Shown: in pieces, positions 21,881-33,543 of the stretch
Layout: every line of letters begins with the position of its first letter
Position numbering within the stretch: the stretch's first letter is position 1
Assembly (NCBI GenBank): GCA_032622095.1
Contig: CP136064.1
Location: 258,953,863 to 259,017,862 of the forward strand
Source: Siphonodentalium dalli
Lineage: Eukaryota > Mollusca > Scaphopoda > Gadilida > Siphonodentaliidae
Length of the DNA stretch: 64,000 nucleotides
Reading direction: 5' to 3'
The notes under the pieces: model-generated
Database searches by the model: none
What the model was told of the DNA's origin: nothing
The model's input: the letters and a program-made list of their open reading frames with translations, nothing else
Program-made: the position numbers and the translations under genes

Positions 21881-22809
21881 TCTATTATATATTTTGAAAG
21901 ATCTGTGTGTGTGTGTATCTGTCTGTGTGTGTGTGTGTAATCGATGAACTCGAAAAAGACCGACCCGATTTCGATGAAACTTGGTATGTGGGGGTATTTT
22001 CGGGTCAGGAGTAACATAGGCCTATTGATTTTCAGATCCGAGGTCAACTTTTCACGTGCCGAGGTCAAATCTGTTTTTACGCTATGTTACGGGACTTTCA
22101 TTTGAGTTCGGTGCTTACAAATCGATTCGAAACAGCGCGAATAATAAAATGCCAGTCATAATAATGACACTGTGAGAATCTTTCGTGTTTCCTCTTTCCA
22201 ACGATATATAATGCGTATCTATCAGTTTTAGTTATCTGCCTCAATTATCAAGAAGAAGTGGTACTATCTTCCATCAGGATAAAAACAATGCGTAACTTCT
22301 ATGACGTCTTTAGAGGTCATAACGTTAGATCACGTTAACGCTTAACCGGCCGATGCATTTGACTGTTTCAGACGTCTTGGCGATATCTCGGGCACCGATG
22401 GTAATTTATCTTTACGTTGAAGCTTGATAATTAATGAGCGTGTGTATATGAGGCGCGTTTATATACTTGAGTGGAAATCAAATCGGGTTAAACTGGCGGA
22501 TTTTTACGGACGAAATTTGATGCATAGGGTATCTCGGTATCCGCTGGGCCGATTTCCCGGTATCCGCTGGGCCGATTTCCACCATTTTTGGGGTGTTGGT
22601 GTTTGACCCCCCACCTGACCTTGACCTTCAAAATGGTCAATTCAAGGTCAAATCGGGTAAAACCGGATGGATTTCGACGGGTACTTTTGTCGGGTACTTT
22701 TGTTCGGGCACTGTGTGTTGGACGGGTCAAATCGTGACCCCACTTGACCTTGGCCTTCAAAATAGACAATTCAAGGTCAAAGCCCGGACGAAGTCGGGTC
22801 ACCTTCTAG
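21881..22809 (+). mobile_element. Non-autonomous Helitron, 929 bp
   Basis: It starts TCTATTATATATTTT after an A. It ends with hairpin CCCGGAC-GAA-GTCGGG, a short spacer and CTAG, then T. The ends match the 223-bp Helitron at 4338-4560 almost exactly, while the interior is longer and includes a GT microsatellite and two or three copies of 'tgaccttg-ccttcaaaat-g-caattcaaggtc'. There is no Rep/helicase. It lies inside the 5.7-kb inverted-end structure. Confidence 0.82.
21904..21940 (+). repeat. GT microsatellite
   Basis: Interrupted (GT)n run near the 5' end of the 929-bp Helitron. Confidence 0.85.
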
Positions 22810-25280
22810 TTAGGATATATATGGATCGGCCTATATAATATGATCTGAAAGATGCCATTATTATTATAGAGAACCGTGGCCACCTCTGTAGTTACGCGTG
22901 CTAATTCAACTTCCTTCATTTCCACATTTCCTTTGGTTTATGATAACGTTATAACCAGAAATAACATGGCACGCCATGAGCTGTTATTAACTCCAAATAT
23001 TATTTCACATTATGTTCTAAGAAGTTAGTGGACTGCGTTGCCCCATAATGTCATTCAGTATTAAGAACCTGGATTCCAGAGTATATTGGACATAATAAAT
23101 CAAACTGATGACATGACACCGGAAGACCCATCACTATCGTGGACGTTTCACCCGTTTCCCACCGTGTGGTCGTACAGTTTGTCAAAACGCGGGAATTAGT
23201 ATCATAATAAGTATCGCCTGTCTATTTTTGGCTCGCATCTATTGCGCTTACCATTCACATTCTTTCGTCATATAACCTGCATGGTTGGATATGCAAAGCA
23301 GTTGCGCAGTCCCTGTTGATTTCGATAAACATCAAAATAATCGCTAATCAAGTGCGACCGGCAGCACAGTCATAACCATTGACCAAGAACCACTTTCCTA
23401 TTAAACTGATGTACAAACGTAATGCATTGTCTCACTAAACTTTTCACATGCATAAATCATAGAAATCAATATGGGATATTAGTTTGCTGTATACTATCAA
23501 TGGTCCATACCAGCCTACCGTGTTCATGCCAAGCCACCTTTCGTATATTGTGCGAATCACTTTGTGTGGCTACCACCAATTAACTGAACACGAAGAAAGC
23601 CAAGAACCAGACATACCACTTCGCCCGTTTGTGGGGATCTAGCCTGTGTATGGCAATGTTCATTTCAACTGAATAACATGTCCTGTGGGGTCACTAACTT
23701 ATATTAACTTTTTCAAAACTCCACATTTGCAATGAAAGTGGTTGGACTACTTTGGTGAAAACAATCATCCGGATTTCAGAACATGGTATTCACACTATAT
23801 CACTTTAAGCTTGATACGGGACACTACCGCATATACGGATATATTACCCACCTATGTGCGTCTATTCTATTTTGATCTGTCGTGGTTATCAATACGATTG
23901 AATCCTGTTAAGTTCAGCTAAATGATGTTCAAATGGTGTTACCATGCAAATTTAATTAAAGGTTACAGCGCAACTAACAACGAGACAAGCAGGCCAAATG
24001 ACAGCCATAGCATTAATTCTACCATTGTTTGTGTTTTATAAACAAGGATGTGTTGTTTCTTGCTTGCCAAGATTCATGGTATAGCTGAGAAGTACAATCC
24101 CACTTCATAGCTATCACAATAAACAATTGCGTATTGCTACCTGCTATGATACACTATATGCATTTTCTACCGATATGTCACGACAAGAACTAACACTAAC
24201 TATTAACTGCATCATCAATTACCATTTGATATGGTAACCACCAATACTGCTCACTTAGTATTTTGGCTTAGAGTATAGCAGAGAAGTCTAGACATTGGAA
24301 TAGTAACACTTGCCCACCCCTAGCTAAGATGGCGGTCTAAGATACTTTCTAATTTCATATAGTGAGTTGGATTTTCTCTTCAACACCCTCATCACTTAAT
24401 ATCAGGAAATTTGAAGAAATACCGCGTATGCCGTATAGGACATCGCTAATGTGTATAATAAATTAAAGCTATGCGCATTTACTTAAAAGTAGCCGATTAA
24501 CCTAATTCCCCATGATGGAATGCCAGGGCGACATTTGGTGATGTACCGTAACGAACTCTAACTTTTGTATTTTGACTGCCATTTTGGTAGCCATCTTGGA
24601 TGAAATTGAACAGTTTTGTTGAAGTGTGATAATATTTCCGTATGTGGCACGAATACTTCTTTCCCATCACTGAATGCCGCTCATTTCTTTAAATATATTG
24701 CTCCAATATCGGAATTAATTTTTGACAAGATGCTATAATTCGATTGTCTAAAGTGGATTTTTGACAGATCGAACATGTTTTGTACAATACAATTGGTCAT
24801 CACATTGCTGAAGCAATAATTAAACACAGAATTGTCACAATTCGCAGTCGATACCAAACGGAAGGTCATTTATATGAGATTCTTGAAAATCGCAAAATTG
24901 TTGATTTTTTAGTGCCATTTTGGCAGCCATCTTTGACTGGAATAACATTTTCCCGTGAAATTGGGTACTGTACTTCGAGAACTACTATTGATGAATTGCC
25001 CTAACTGAAAAGAATGTATAACAATTCAGAAATATGCGCTGAATTCGTCAGTTCTTATGACAACCCTACATCTGAACTGAACTGACAATGACGTCATCTT
25101 TGTGACGTCATAATTCTCTCCAGTCGCGGACCCATGAAGTCTAACAAACTTTTTCCGACAAAGTAAGTGATACCCTATCATAATATCATAGTCTCTACAT
25201 TTGTTCCAAAAATTCCCACGAAAGTACATAAGCGACTATACTAGATCATAGGAACATCGAGTAATGTCGCATTAAAGACT

Positions 25281-25496
25281 GTGAATACAGATCGCCCGGG
25301 AATGGTGTTTATATCAAGACTAGAGCTGAAAACGACAAAAAAAGATGTAAAAACATACGTCGATGGAACATTTCGCACATCTGTAATGAAATGTGTGAAA
25401 TTGGACACAAGATATGACACTTATTCGTCATTCAAAATCGAGGTTGAGAATCAGGAAAAAAATGAAGGAAATCTTGAACGGTGCGCTTTGGCCTAG
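25281..25496 (+). pseudogene. LINE ORF1-like C-terminal end
   Basis: The 71 codons contain VFISRLELKTTKKDVKTYVD, VKCVKLDTRYDTYSSFKIEV and a final LERCAL; in a shifted frame the text continues as a WPRNTLIRPFF-like string. The pattern 'isRL...TT..DVk.yv...f.....VKC.kL.TRY.TYSSFKI.v' is familiar from ORF1 proteins of animal LINEs. It sits immediately 5' of the endonuclease, where ORF1 ends. The 5' part is missing and there is no visible start context, so it is a remnant. Confidence 0.6.
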
Positions 25497-25597
25497 GAAC
25501 ACTCTCATTCGTCCATTTTTCGAGAGAAGGTCTTATAAATCTAGCAATAGATACTGGGAAAACGCGACGACGGAACCGTGGTCATAATAACATCGAA

Positions 25598-26365
25598 ATG
25601 GGAGACTTAAAAATTGCATCATATAACTGTAAATCGATCAAATCGTCCATGATTAAAGTTAACGATCTGTGTAATAAATGTGACATACTACTTCTACAGG
25701 AGCAATGGTTATTGAAAAGTGAATTACATTTATTACGTTCTATACATAAAGATTTCGAGGCAAGCAGAGTGTCTGCCATTGACTGTGGAAAAGAGATCAT
25801 GGTTGGCTGGCCATTTGGAGGGACAGCCATAATGTGGAAAAAATCATTTGGCAATAAGGTTGGTTTTGTAACATACGAAGATTCGAGAATAGTGGGCCTC
25901 AACCTGAAAACTGAATCTACATCAATTATAATTCTCTGTGTGTATCTTCCAGTCGACGAAGAGAGTACCGCCGAGTTATATGCTGATTACCTTGGCAAAA
26001 TCAATGCAATCATACAAGAGGCTAATACTAGCAATATTCTTATCTTCGGCGATTTTAATGCATGTGCTATCATGAAGACGGGTAATATGAGTCAGTTGTT
26101 GGAATTCTGCGAAGAATCAAATTTAGTATTATCGGATGTCAATTTCTTTGGACCTGCGTCTAACACATTCACGTTTCTCAGTTCAGCACACGGTTCAGTG
26201 TCATGGCTGGATCATTGTATAACTACCAAGTCAATGGACTCAGCTGTCTGTTCAATGGAGGTAGATTACGATTACATGACATCTGACCACTTCCCTTTGG
26301 TCGTTTCGTTGAAATCACAACTTTTCCCAAGGTATAATCCATATACGCCTTATGCGACAACATAA
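25598..26365 (+). pseudogene. LINE apurinic-like endonuclease domain (ORF2 N-terminus)
   Basis: It begins MGDLKIASYNCKSIKSS, a usual ORF2 start. Exonuclease-endonuclease-phosphatase landmarks follow: the N in ASYN, LLQEQW with the metal-binding E, GDFNA with catalytic D and N, and TSDHFPLVV with the terminal D-H. At about 255 codons it is complete for this domain. A stop at 26363-26365 separates it from the same-frame linker. The domain nicks target DNA for target-primed reverse transcription in living elements. This copy cannot be functional as a full ORF2. Confidence 0.85.
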
Positions 26366-26401
26366 CATAAGATAAATTGGAAACGAGCCAATGCAGAGCA
26401 A

Positions 26402-26926
26402 ATGGAAAAATACATTAATCTTTCTGGACAGTTGTTGAAGAAAATTCACCTCGGAGTGCTAACGGAAGATTCTGATGACGAAACAATTCCCGACATGAAA
26501 GAAAGAATTTCGATTCGGATTAATGAAGTTTATCAACAAATTGTTAGTGCTTTAAATGAATCAGCTACCAAGTCCGCCTTAGTAGATAGAAATGGTACAG
26601 ACAGGTTTCGTTTCGTACCCGGATGGAATGCCTATGTGAAGCGATTACATGAAAAAGCAAGGGAAACCTTCATTACATGGGTAAACCAGGGGCGACCTAG
26701 ACATGGATACATTTATGAAAGAATGTGTCGATGTCGATCAATGTTTAAATCATCTCTAAGGAAATGCAAATCTAATGTTGAGCAGCGTAAAGCCAACGAA
26801 TTAGCTAAACACCTGGATAGCAAGGATATGAATTCTTTTTGGAAATGTGTCTCAAACGGAACAAGATGCAGTAATGCAACTTCGGTTGGTGGGTCTAATG
26901 GCGAAGTAGAAGTTTCAGAAATGTGA
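26402..26926 (+). pseudogene. LINE ORF2 linker between endonuclease and RT
   Basis: It lies in the same frame as the endonuclease. It has charged, helix-rich text (VPGWNAYVKRLHEKARETF, GRPRHGYIYERMCRCRSMFK) with the 'pGWn.yv...h..AR..f..W...g.p..g......k..R..fK..lr' pattern that is standard upstream of LINE RTs. It ends at a stop at 26924-26926; the frame reopens and leads into the RT at 27032. Confidence 0.75.
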
Positions 26927-27031
26927 GGAGATCATTTCAGACAAATCTTTTCTAGCAACGAAGAACCATCGAGCATCCTTCAAGGACACTCGAGTGGTAA
27001 CAGCTTTGATTCTTCGCATGATGATTCAGTA

Positions 27032-28298
27032 GTGCAGATCACTGAAACCGAGATGATAGAGGCAGTGAACAAACTCAAGGATGGTAAATCCTCTGGTCCA
27101 GATGGTATAACGGCGGAACATCTGAAATACTGCGACAAATTTATTCTCAAGTGTCTCATCACTGTTATGGGTGCTATAATTAAGCATGGACATCTTCCAC
27201 CTGACATGCTGAAAGTGACGATCGTGCCGATTCTAAAAAATAAAATAGGGAATGTTGCAGACAAAGATAATTATCGCCCAGTGGCGTTATCGTGCGTTAT
27301 GTCGAAAGTTTTAGAAAATATCTTTTTGAGTAGAATTTCAGAGCAGCTGTAAACAACAGACAACCAGTTTGGATTCAAGAGACAATACTCGACACTGAAA
27401 GAAGTATATACTATACTTCAAAGAACACTCCAGTATTCGTGTGCTTTTTGGATGCACGTAAAGCTTTCGATCGAGTAAATCAAGAAAAACTATTACATCT
27501 TCTGGAGAAACGATCGATACCACCGGCAATTATTCGCATTCTCAGAAACTGGTTCATGAATCAGAGATACAATGTAAGATGGGGACAATCGTACTCAACT
27601 TTTTTTTCAGGCCTACTAGTGGTGTTCGTCAGGGAGGAATATTGAGTCCTCACTTATTCAACATTTACACGAACGAGATAAGCCATAGGCTCAACACCAG
27701 TAATGCGGGTTGTATGATTGGTAATGTGAAAATTAATCATTTGTCTTATGCAGATGATATGTGTATTATGGCTCCATCTCTGGAAGGACTACGTCGATTA
27801 TTGAGAATATGTGAGCAAGAGGCTAATGCTATTGATTTGGTATATAACAACCAAAAGACGGTTGGGATGGCTTTCATTCCAAAATCCCTGCACATTCGGA
27901 CATTTCCAAAACTCATATTAAGCGACACTGAACTCAAGTTCGTGTCCTCTTATAAGTATCTTGGTCACATACTCTATGTTGATTTTTCTGATTTTGATGA
28001 CATTATGCGCCAGTATCGTTCTATCTGCACACGTTCAAATATACTCATAAGAAAGTTTTACAGATGTTCACTTGATGCTAAGAAATATTTATTCCAAATA
28101 TATGTATCACCATTATATTGTGCTCATCTTTGGCTTAACTATACCAGCAAATGTTTTAAAAAACTCACTGTTTGTTTCAACAATGCTTACAGAAAGTTTA
28201 TTGGGTATGAAAGGTCATGTAGTGCGAGTGGGATGTTTGTAAGAGATATAATGTTTTCCTTAGCAATGTTGATACGAAAGAGTTTTTACATCTGGTAA
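27032..28298 (+). pseudogene. LINE reverse transcriptase (ORF2)
   Basis: RT landmarks in order: KLKDGKSSGPDGITAEHLKY, NYRPVALSCVMSKVLENIF, FLDARKAFDRVNQEKL (27439-27645, with catalytic D), SGVRQGGILSPHLFNIY, INHLSYADDMCIMAPS (catalytic DD), then FVSSYKYLGHILY. The text runs over three frames, with a stop at 27350, so it is dead. After the RT, about 100 codons of C-terminal text (RSICTRSNILIRKFYRCS) are present but end early at 28298 without the usual CxxC...H...C finger. Confidence 0.88.
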
Positions 28299-28455
28299 CG
28301 AGTTGTTAAATGCTATATGTCAATCAGATATTATTTACAAGTCTGGTTTATTCCTTCATTGGAACCAAATTCTATATATGTAATTGTATGTTTGATTTCC
28401 ATATATGGGCATACCTTGCCTGAAATAAACAATAATAATAATAATAATAAAAAGA

Positions 28456-29354
28456 GCATATTCCCACTAATAATTCGTTGGAAAATCAATATATGAGAAT
28501 ACTTTCAACAATCTGTAGGTGTGAAATTTCCAACTACTGTTGTGTCAGGTATGAAATTTCCAGCTGTTGGAAATTCTGACCAAATACCGACTCCACCTGC
28601 ATGCGGCGGCACATCTGATTCAGTGATAATTTTCACACCAGAATGAAGTTGAAGTTGCTCTGATAGCGTGTTCAAATCTGCGCTTAGTGTGAATTATTTT
28701 TGATTTCGGCCAAAAGTAGAATATCTCAATAGCAGAGAGACAGTCTACGATGGACGACTGGGGTTCTGAGTGTAGTTGGAATGGAAACGGTATCAGTCCG
28801 ACAAAATTGTGGGTTGCTATCAACTTGCTGGTGTTACCACCACTTTAATTTCCAGACAATATATCTGGGGTAGAGATGAAAATTGAAAATGCATGGGATG
28901 CACTTGATAATACGGAACCACAAAAAATGACACAGTATAGTGGGTATGTGTACATTAGAACAATGCTGTTTTAGTGATTTCATTTCTTTTGCGTTTAAGT
29001 GAAGAAACGATAGTAAATTTTGCTGATAAAATTTAATCTATTTATTTCTATTTTCAATTATATGAAGAAGTAACATGAACAACGTAAAAAACATGCAAAA
29101 CAGACAATAGAAACGAACATAAACGACTATCAATATTTGTATGGCCACACTTCCCCACCTCAGACCTACACACATCATGTACCATAATTAAATGGCTCGG
29201 CGTCCAACCATCTATGCCCAATATAATATTGGCGATCTTTCTTTGTATGAAAGAAATGTAAGAAAATTAATAGCCATTCCTTGGGTAATGTCATACAAGA
29301 ATCTGTAAGAATGATGAATATGTACAGCCAACAAAACATGCATGGACGGAAAGG
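28456..29354. other. No gene seen
   Basis: It contains a short repeated word, 'gtgaaatttccaactactg' and 'atgaaatttccagctgttgg' near 28520-28570, and otherwise nothing recognisable. Confidence 0.5.
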
Positions 29355-30330
29355 TGGCTGTGGCATCAATTCCTGATACGATTCTCAATTGACAGTGAGA
29401 CGGGATGCGACTAGAGCGAACTATTCAATTTTTTATATAAAAGCAAAATATTCACACTAGATACTGGGTGGGGAAAAAACATACTTTTGGTAGCCATGAA
29501 ATTCCCAACTATCGAACATGTTTGTCAATGTTATGAGGTGAGAGAATCCGAACCACCCACGTTTTCGGCATGTCCATGACATAAAGGATTGTCAAGCCTG
29601 AGGCAAAGTTATATGGAACAAATATGGTAAAATGTGTCCATAAAAGGGATGCGGCGATTGGGTGTTGGTGAGTACCCTCCCGCCCCGATTTTGGTCAAAC
29701 TTTTCAACATTTGGAATTATCAATAACTTAAGTCGAATATTTTATGCAAAACAATTTTGATTTGATATAGTTTCGATACATAGTTTAATTTCCCAAACAC
29801 TAATTAGAGTACAATACTTGGTTTTTGTTTTCAACAAATGAAGATTTAAAATGGTCATATGTTGGAATATTTCCGACAATGGGGCCTCAAATTTTAGACC
29901 CAGATATATCAGTAAGAACATTTGAATCCCCAGATTCTCGGAGTTTGGTCGGGTGGTTTAAGGTGAGGGTGACACGCTTTTCAGTGAATATTCTCTATCT
30001 ATGCCTCTATGTGCTGTGAGTTGGGCGTTTATTTAACTAAACGGGAAGGATATTGGGAAAGAGAAACGGTACATGGGGTAATTGTGGAAAAAGGGTAAGA
30101 TAATGACTGTTATCATGTAATCAAAAGTAACTTACGTTTCAGGACTATACGTTTCATTCTCAATCTTCTCCAATTTTGACGGGTATCCATAATACTTTAT
30201 CATGGAATAAGTGAATGGCCATGCATGCATATAAAAGAGTATATATTATTATCCAAATCTTGCATTTCATAATTTCGTGCACGATCACCTTTATGTATTG
30301 TTGAGTACAGTTTGGCGGATTTATTGCATG
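29355..30330 (+). repeat. Duplicated block X, uninterrupted copy
   Basis: It matches, in order and same orientation, 41391-41878, 52976-53210 and 56700-56990. Landmarks: ggctgtggcatca, cgattctcaa, actgggtgg, ttttcggc, ttggtttttgttttcaacaaatg, ttggaatatttccgacaatgg, ctctatctatgcctctatgtg, ggtaattgtggaaaa and cataatactttatcatgg. Identity is perhaps 80-90% by eye. Here the parts are contiguous, so this copy shows the state before insertions split the other one. Confidence 0.75.
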
Positions 30331-30747
30331 GCATGTTGTTTAATAGAAACTCGGAGAATCAGACAATATGCATTAATGTTCACTTGCGCACTGACGTAAA
30401 ATGGTCAGTCTGTTCCGACATACACGCTGGGCGTATTCGAGACTCGATTGAACATAAACTCCAAGCCGTCAATGTCACACAATGTTACCGTCAATCCACC
30501 GCAATAACTTATAATGTATCGGTATGCATATATGTTTTTGCATGTGTATATGCATGCAATGTGTATTTATAGGCATTTATAGACCAATACTTGTAATCAA
30601 TAATAAGTTACTACATGAATGAATTGCTAGTGGTCGTGGGTGGTCTTAAGTATGTATGTCATGGTACTGGACACTGGAAGGGATAGTCTGTGGGGGCCCA
30701 GATAATTTTGGAAAGTCAGGATGCGTGGCGTGATCGTTATGGCGGCG

Positions 30748-30931
30748 CGTGCGTGATGTTTATTATGTTGTGTTCATTTCATGTATTTTGTCATATGTTA
30801 TTCTTTGGCGAAGGCAATAAAACTATTTAAATATGAATTCGTGCGTGATGTATATTATGTTGTGTTCATTACATGTATTTTGTCTTATATGTTATTCTTT
30901 GGCGAAGGCAATAAAACTATTTGAATTTGAC
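30748..30931 (+). repeat. 92-bp tandem duplication with LINE-like 3' tail
   Basis: Two units begin cgtgcgtgatgt and end ggcgaaggcaataaaactattt-aa. The 'caataaaactatttgaatttga' end resembles a LINE 3' tail, but no coding is attached. Confidence 0.75.
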
Positions 30932-31802
30932 AACATCAATACCTTTAGCTCAGTATGTAATAATTACTTACCGGATGATGATCTTGTTGTTTTGCATTGA
31001 GTATGGGAATCAGGGAGCTAAATGTGTTCTTGAGTTGGGGAGCGAGTACACCGTGGAATGCTAAAGGTGAAGGTAACTGAAGAATGACCAATTGACCTTC
31101 ACCTGATACATGCGACACGTTATTAAAGGATGACATCGCGTTTATTTGAATTGTATATAATATCTAAATAATTTAAACTGGTGAATGAATGGGGGAATGG
31201 ATTTTTGTGAGCGGGAAATTTATTTAACAAGCTGCTGTAGTTCTAGGTTTTTCCAGATCAAATTTGGCTGTGGGATAGCCCTGTCGTACACTTGGGGATT
31301 TATTTTTAAAAGTAAACACATGACCTATGATTTTTCTTGCATTTTCGTGATCAACTGGTGTCAATCTAGCTGGGTAAACATCACGGGTGTGGCCAACAGG
31401 CTTCAATTCAGTGAATTTGGCCGAAACGTTAACACTGTCGCCTATGGGAAACCATTTAGTTCAGTGATTCCTATGGTTCTTCTGACATTTTATAAACCGT
31501 TACACATGCACACATGCCTGACTAACTTACATCCATTTTAGAACAGAAACTTCAGGCGATCTCGCGGAAACATTCGGAAAGTACTAAGCGGAGTAACTCT
31601 ATCTTGTTGTCGCCCCCCCCCCCCCACAAATCAAGGCAAATTTCATTCGAACAAATATATTTCACCGCGAATTACGTTCGGCTTCGTCAGAAATAAACCA
31701 TTTTATTATGCCTTTATAGACAAATAATAACACATTATTATGCATCCCTTAACTAATACCATTTCCGATTGGACAAAACCCGCCACGTGATAGTCCTGGA
31801 AA
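30932..31802. other. No gene seen; C-run at about 31613-31625
   Basis: A 118-codon frame at 31185-31541 overlaps an antisense frame and has no motif. I do not support it as a gene. Confidence 0.4.
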
Positions 31803-31890
31803 AAGTCATATTGGACTCCCGAAACTTGGCCGAAAGTCATATTGGACTCCCGACTGTACAATATGACTTCTCATATTGGACTCCGTGACG
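31803..31890. repeat. Direct and inverted repeats of GTCATATTGGACTCCCGA
   Basis: The word aagtcatattggactcccga occurs twice about 33 bp apart. A third 'catattggactccg' and an inverse 'caatatgactt' follow, then TGACGTCA. Possibly a small degraded element. Confidence 0.6.
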
Positions 31891-32140
31891 TCACGAATTA
31901 ACTCTATTGCGAAATGAATCGGTGAAATTGTGATGCGCGCGCAACACTGGTGGATTTTAGCAGACGTTTCACTTCCGCGTTGAATTTTTTTCTCACTTCC
32001 GTGTTTACTTTTCCAAATCATGCTTTCTGATGATCAAAATACAGGCTTTTATCGAGAATTAAGTGCCGACAAATACCAAAAATAACCACAAAAGTTTTAT
32101 TCCCAAAATTTGTATAAACATACAGATGGATAATAAAAAT

Positions 32141-32275
32141 GTCATTATACAATGTTGTGTACAGTATGAGTTTTTCTTATACTCGTCCAGGTTGTGGTGA
32201 AAAGTCATTGACTTTTCACCACAACCTGGACTCGTACAAGAAAAACACATACTGTACACAACATTGTATAATAAC
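32141..32275. repeat. Near-perfect 135-bp palindrome, 3-bp loop
   Basis: Arms of about 66 bp (gttgtgtacagtatg...ggttgtggtgaaaagtc / gacttttcaccacaacc...catactgtacacaac) surround ATT, with only a few mismatches. Such a structure would extrude as a cruciform or hairpin and is hard to clone and sequence, so assembly should be checked. Confidence 0.9.
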
Positions 32276-32379
32276 TTTATAATATACAGCTATTTGTTGT
32301 CTTGAAATCTGGTTTTATGATAATTATGATGTTGTAATTGTAGTCCGGAATAGATACACTATCGTTTCGATACTAAATA

Positions 32380-32635
32380 CATGTACTCATTTATGAGTAT
32401 TTCCTTTAGTATATATTCAGATAGTAAGTTCAACAACGTTTGTTGAACTTATTATCTGAACATTGCCCTCCAATGACTATGAATCGTTCTGCATTTGTAT
32501 CATCTTTTCATCTTCATGCATCATGGAATAGATAGTCACGTGACAGTTATTTACTGTAAATTTCAGAACAGACGGGAACGAAACCACATTTCGTGATGTC
32601 ATTCTTGTAAATTGATTCTATCGATGGTTTCCACC
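32380..32635 (+). repeat. Dispersed repeat Y, copy 1
   Basis: It shares catgtactcatttatgagta, ttcaacaacgtttgttgaac, ctgaacattgccctc, gactatgaatcgttctgc, tgcatcatggaatagata and gaaaccacatttcgtgatg with 57003-57600. Both copies contain the perfect short palindrome around 'aacaacgtttgtt'. A third, weaker relative is at about 34989-35045 (cgttgaacttattatct-a-catttccctc). Copy 2 has about 330 bp inserted between its first and second parts. Confidence 0.75.
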
Positions 32636-32660
32636 CCGAGTGAAGTGGTCCTGCTAATGT

Positions 32661-33539
32661 TCACTGCTGCGACTGGATCCTGCTGAATTGCTATGATGCT
32701 GTTAGGGCAAACTGATGCTTTTAACAAAAGTACATTATATTTGTTTAATTTGTCTTTGTCGTGGTGTTCTGATAATCTGAACATATACAGGAAAAGCCAT
32801 TATGCGTATCAAACATTCAAAAACATATTTATTGCGAAATAGTTTTATTACTGGTTGAACTATAATCGTTTTAGAAACACCAGCGCAGGCATTATTATAT
32901 TTTTCAAAGATATATATGGTTCTTGAATGTTTCATACACACACTCTTTTTTTCTCTCAAATCGCTTGGATAAGCCAAACACCTCGAAAATGACAACTTTA
33001 GAAGAAAAAAACGTACTTTTTCGTAACGGAATCACTTTGCCCTACCCGCATCATAGCAATTCAACATGACTACCATCATCATAGCATATTAACAGGACAA
33101 CTTAAACAATATTAGTCCTTCCTAACCTGCTTGTGTGCAACATACTGGTAGAGTTAGGATTTTTCGAGTAGACGTTGTTATTAACACAGACTAGGGTAGT
33201 GTTTCATAATCATTGCAATTCAATGTCCGCGTTAACTTAATATATTCTTCGCAGTCAATGCACACGTTTGATTGGGGGCCACGGGGGCCTCAGTGGGTTA
33301 GTAATATCCATGACGCATTAGACTGACATAACCATGTTACATTAGACTGACATTACCATAACCACGCAATATATATTTGGTCAAAGTAGCTATTCACATC
33401 TAAATGGTGATCATAAAGTACCATGTAAACTTTACATGAAGTGAAAATAGCCTATATATACAGTACACCCATTGGATGTCGATATCATGGAAATACATCT
33501 GATTTCATGGATCAAACCACTAGTTGTTTTTATTTTCAG
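32661..33539. other. No gene seen upstream of the GPCR exon
   Basis: AT-rich. If the GPCR exon at 33544 is preceded by an intron, its promoter and first exon would lie in or beyond this stretch. I see no TATA or leader that I would defend. Confidence 0.4.
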
Positions 33540-33543
33540 AAGG

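Larger units (their letters stand above)
19542..25245. mobile_element. 5.7-kb noncoding structure with long inverted ends
   Basis: The left end, about 19545-19720, and the reverse complement of the right end, about 25070-25245, align over some 170 bp at roughly two-thirds identity. Landmarks are TCGCTTATGT, CGTGGGAA, GAACAAAT-TAGAGAC, TGTTAGAC, CGCGACTGG and ATGACGTCACAAAGATG. Inward, both arms carry repeated units with GCCATTTTG/GCCATCTTG words (see separate entry). There is no open frame over about 110 codons anywhere inside. No target duplication is visible. It is either a large non-autonomous TIR transposon or a fold-back element. A Helitron (21881-22809) is inserted in it. Confidence 0.6.
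25255..28455 (+). mobile_element. Decayed, 5'-truncated LINE (CR1/jockey/I-like)
   Basis: In order: the C-terminal end of an ORF1-like protein (25281-25496), an endonuclease (25598-26365), a linker (26402-26926), a reverse transcriptase (27032-28298) and a 3' end of AATAAACAATAATAATAAT repeats (about 28424-28452). The main ORF is broken by in-frame stops at 26363, 26924 and 27350 and by two frame changes, near 27380-27430 and 27580-27610. The 5' part of ORF1 is absent. TAA-type tails occur in I-clade and some CR1-group elements, so the clade is undecided. The left edge lies within a few bases of the end of the 5.7-kb inverted-end structure. Confidence 0.85.

Noticed and set aside
33472-33543. 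Upstream in-frame ATG as GPCR start
   Set aside because: The extra 24 residues add a hydrophobic stretch before an expected extracellular N-terminus and are interrupted by a strong 3' splice site just before the next ATG.
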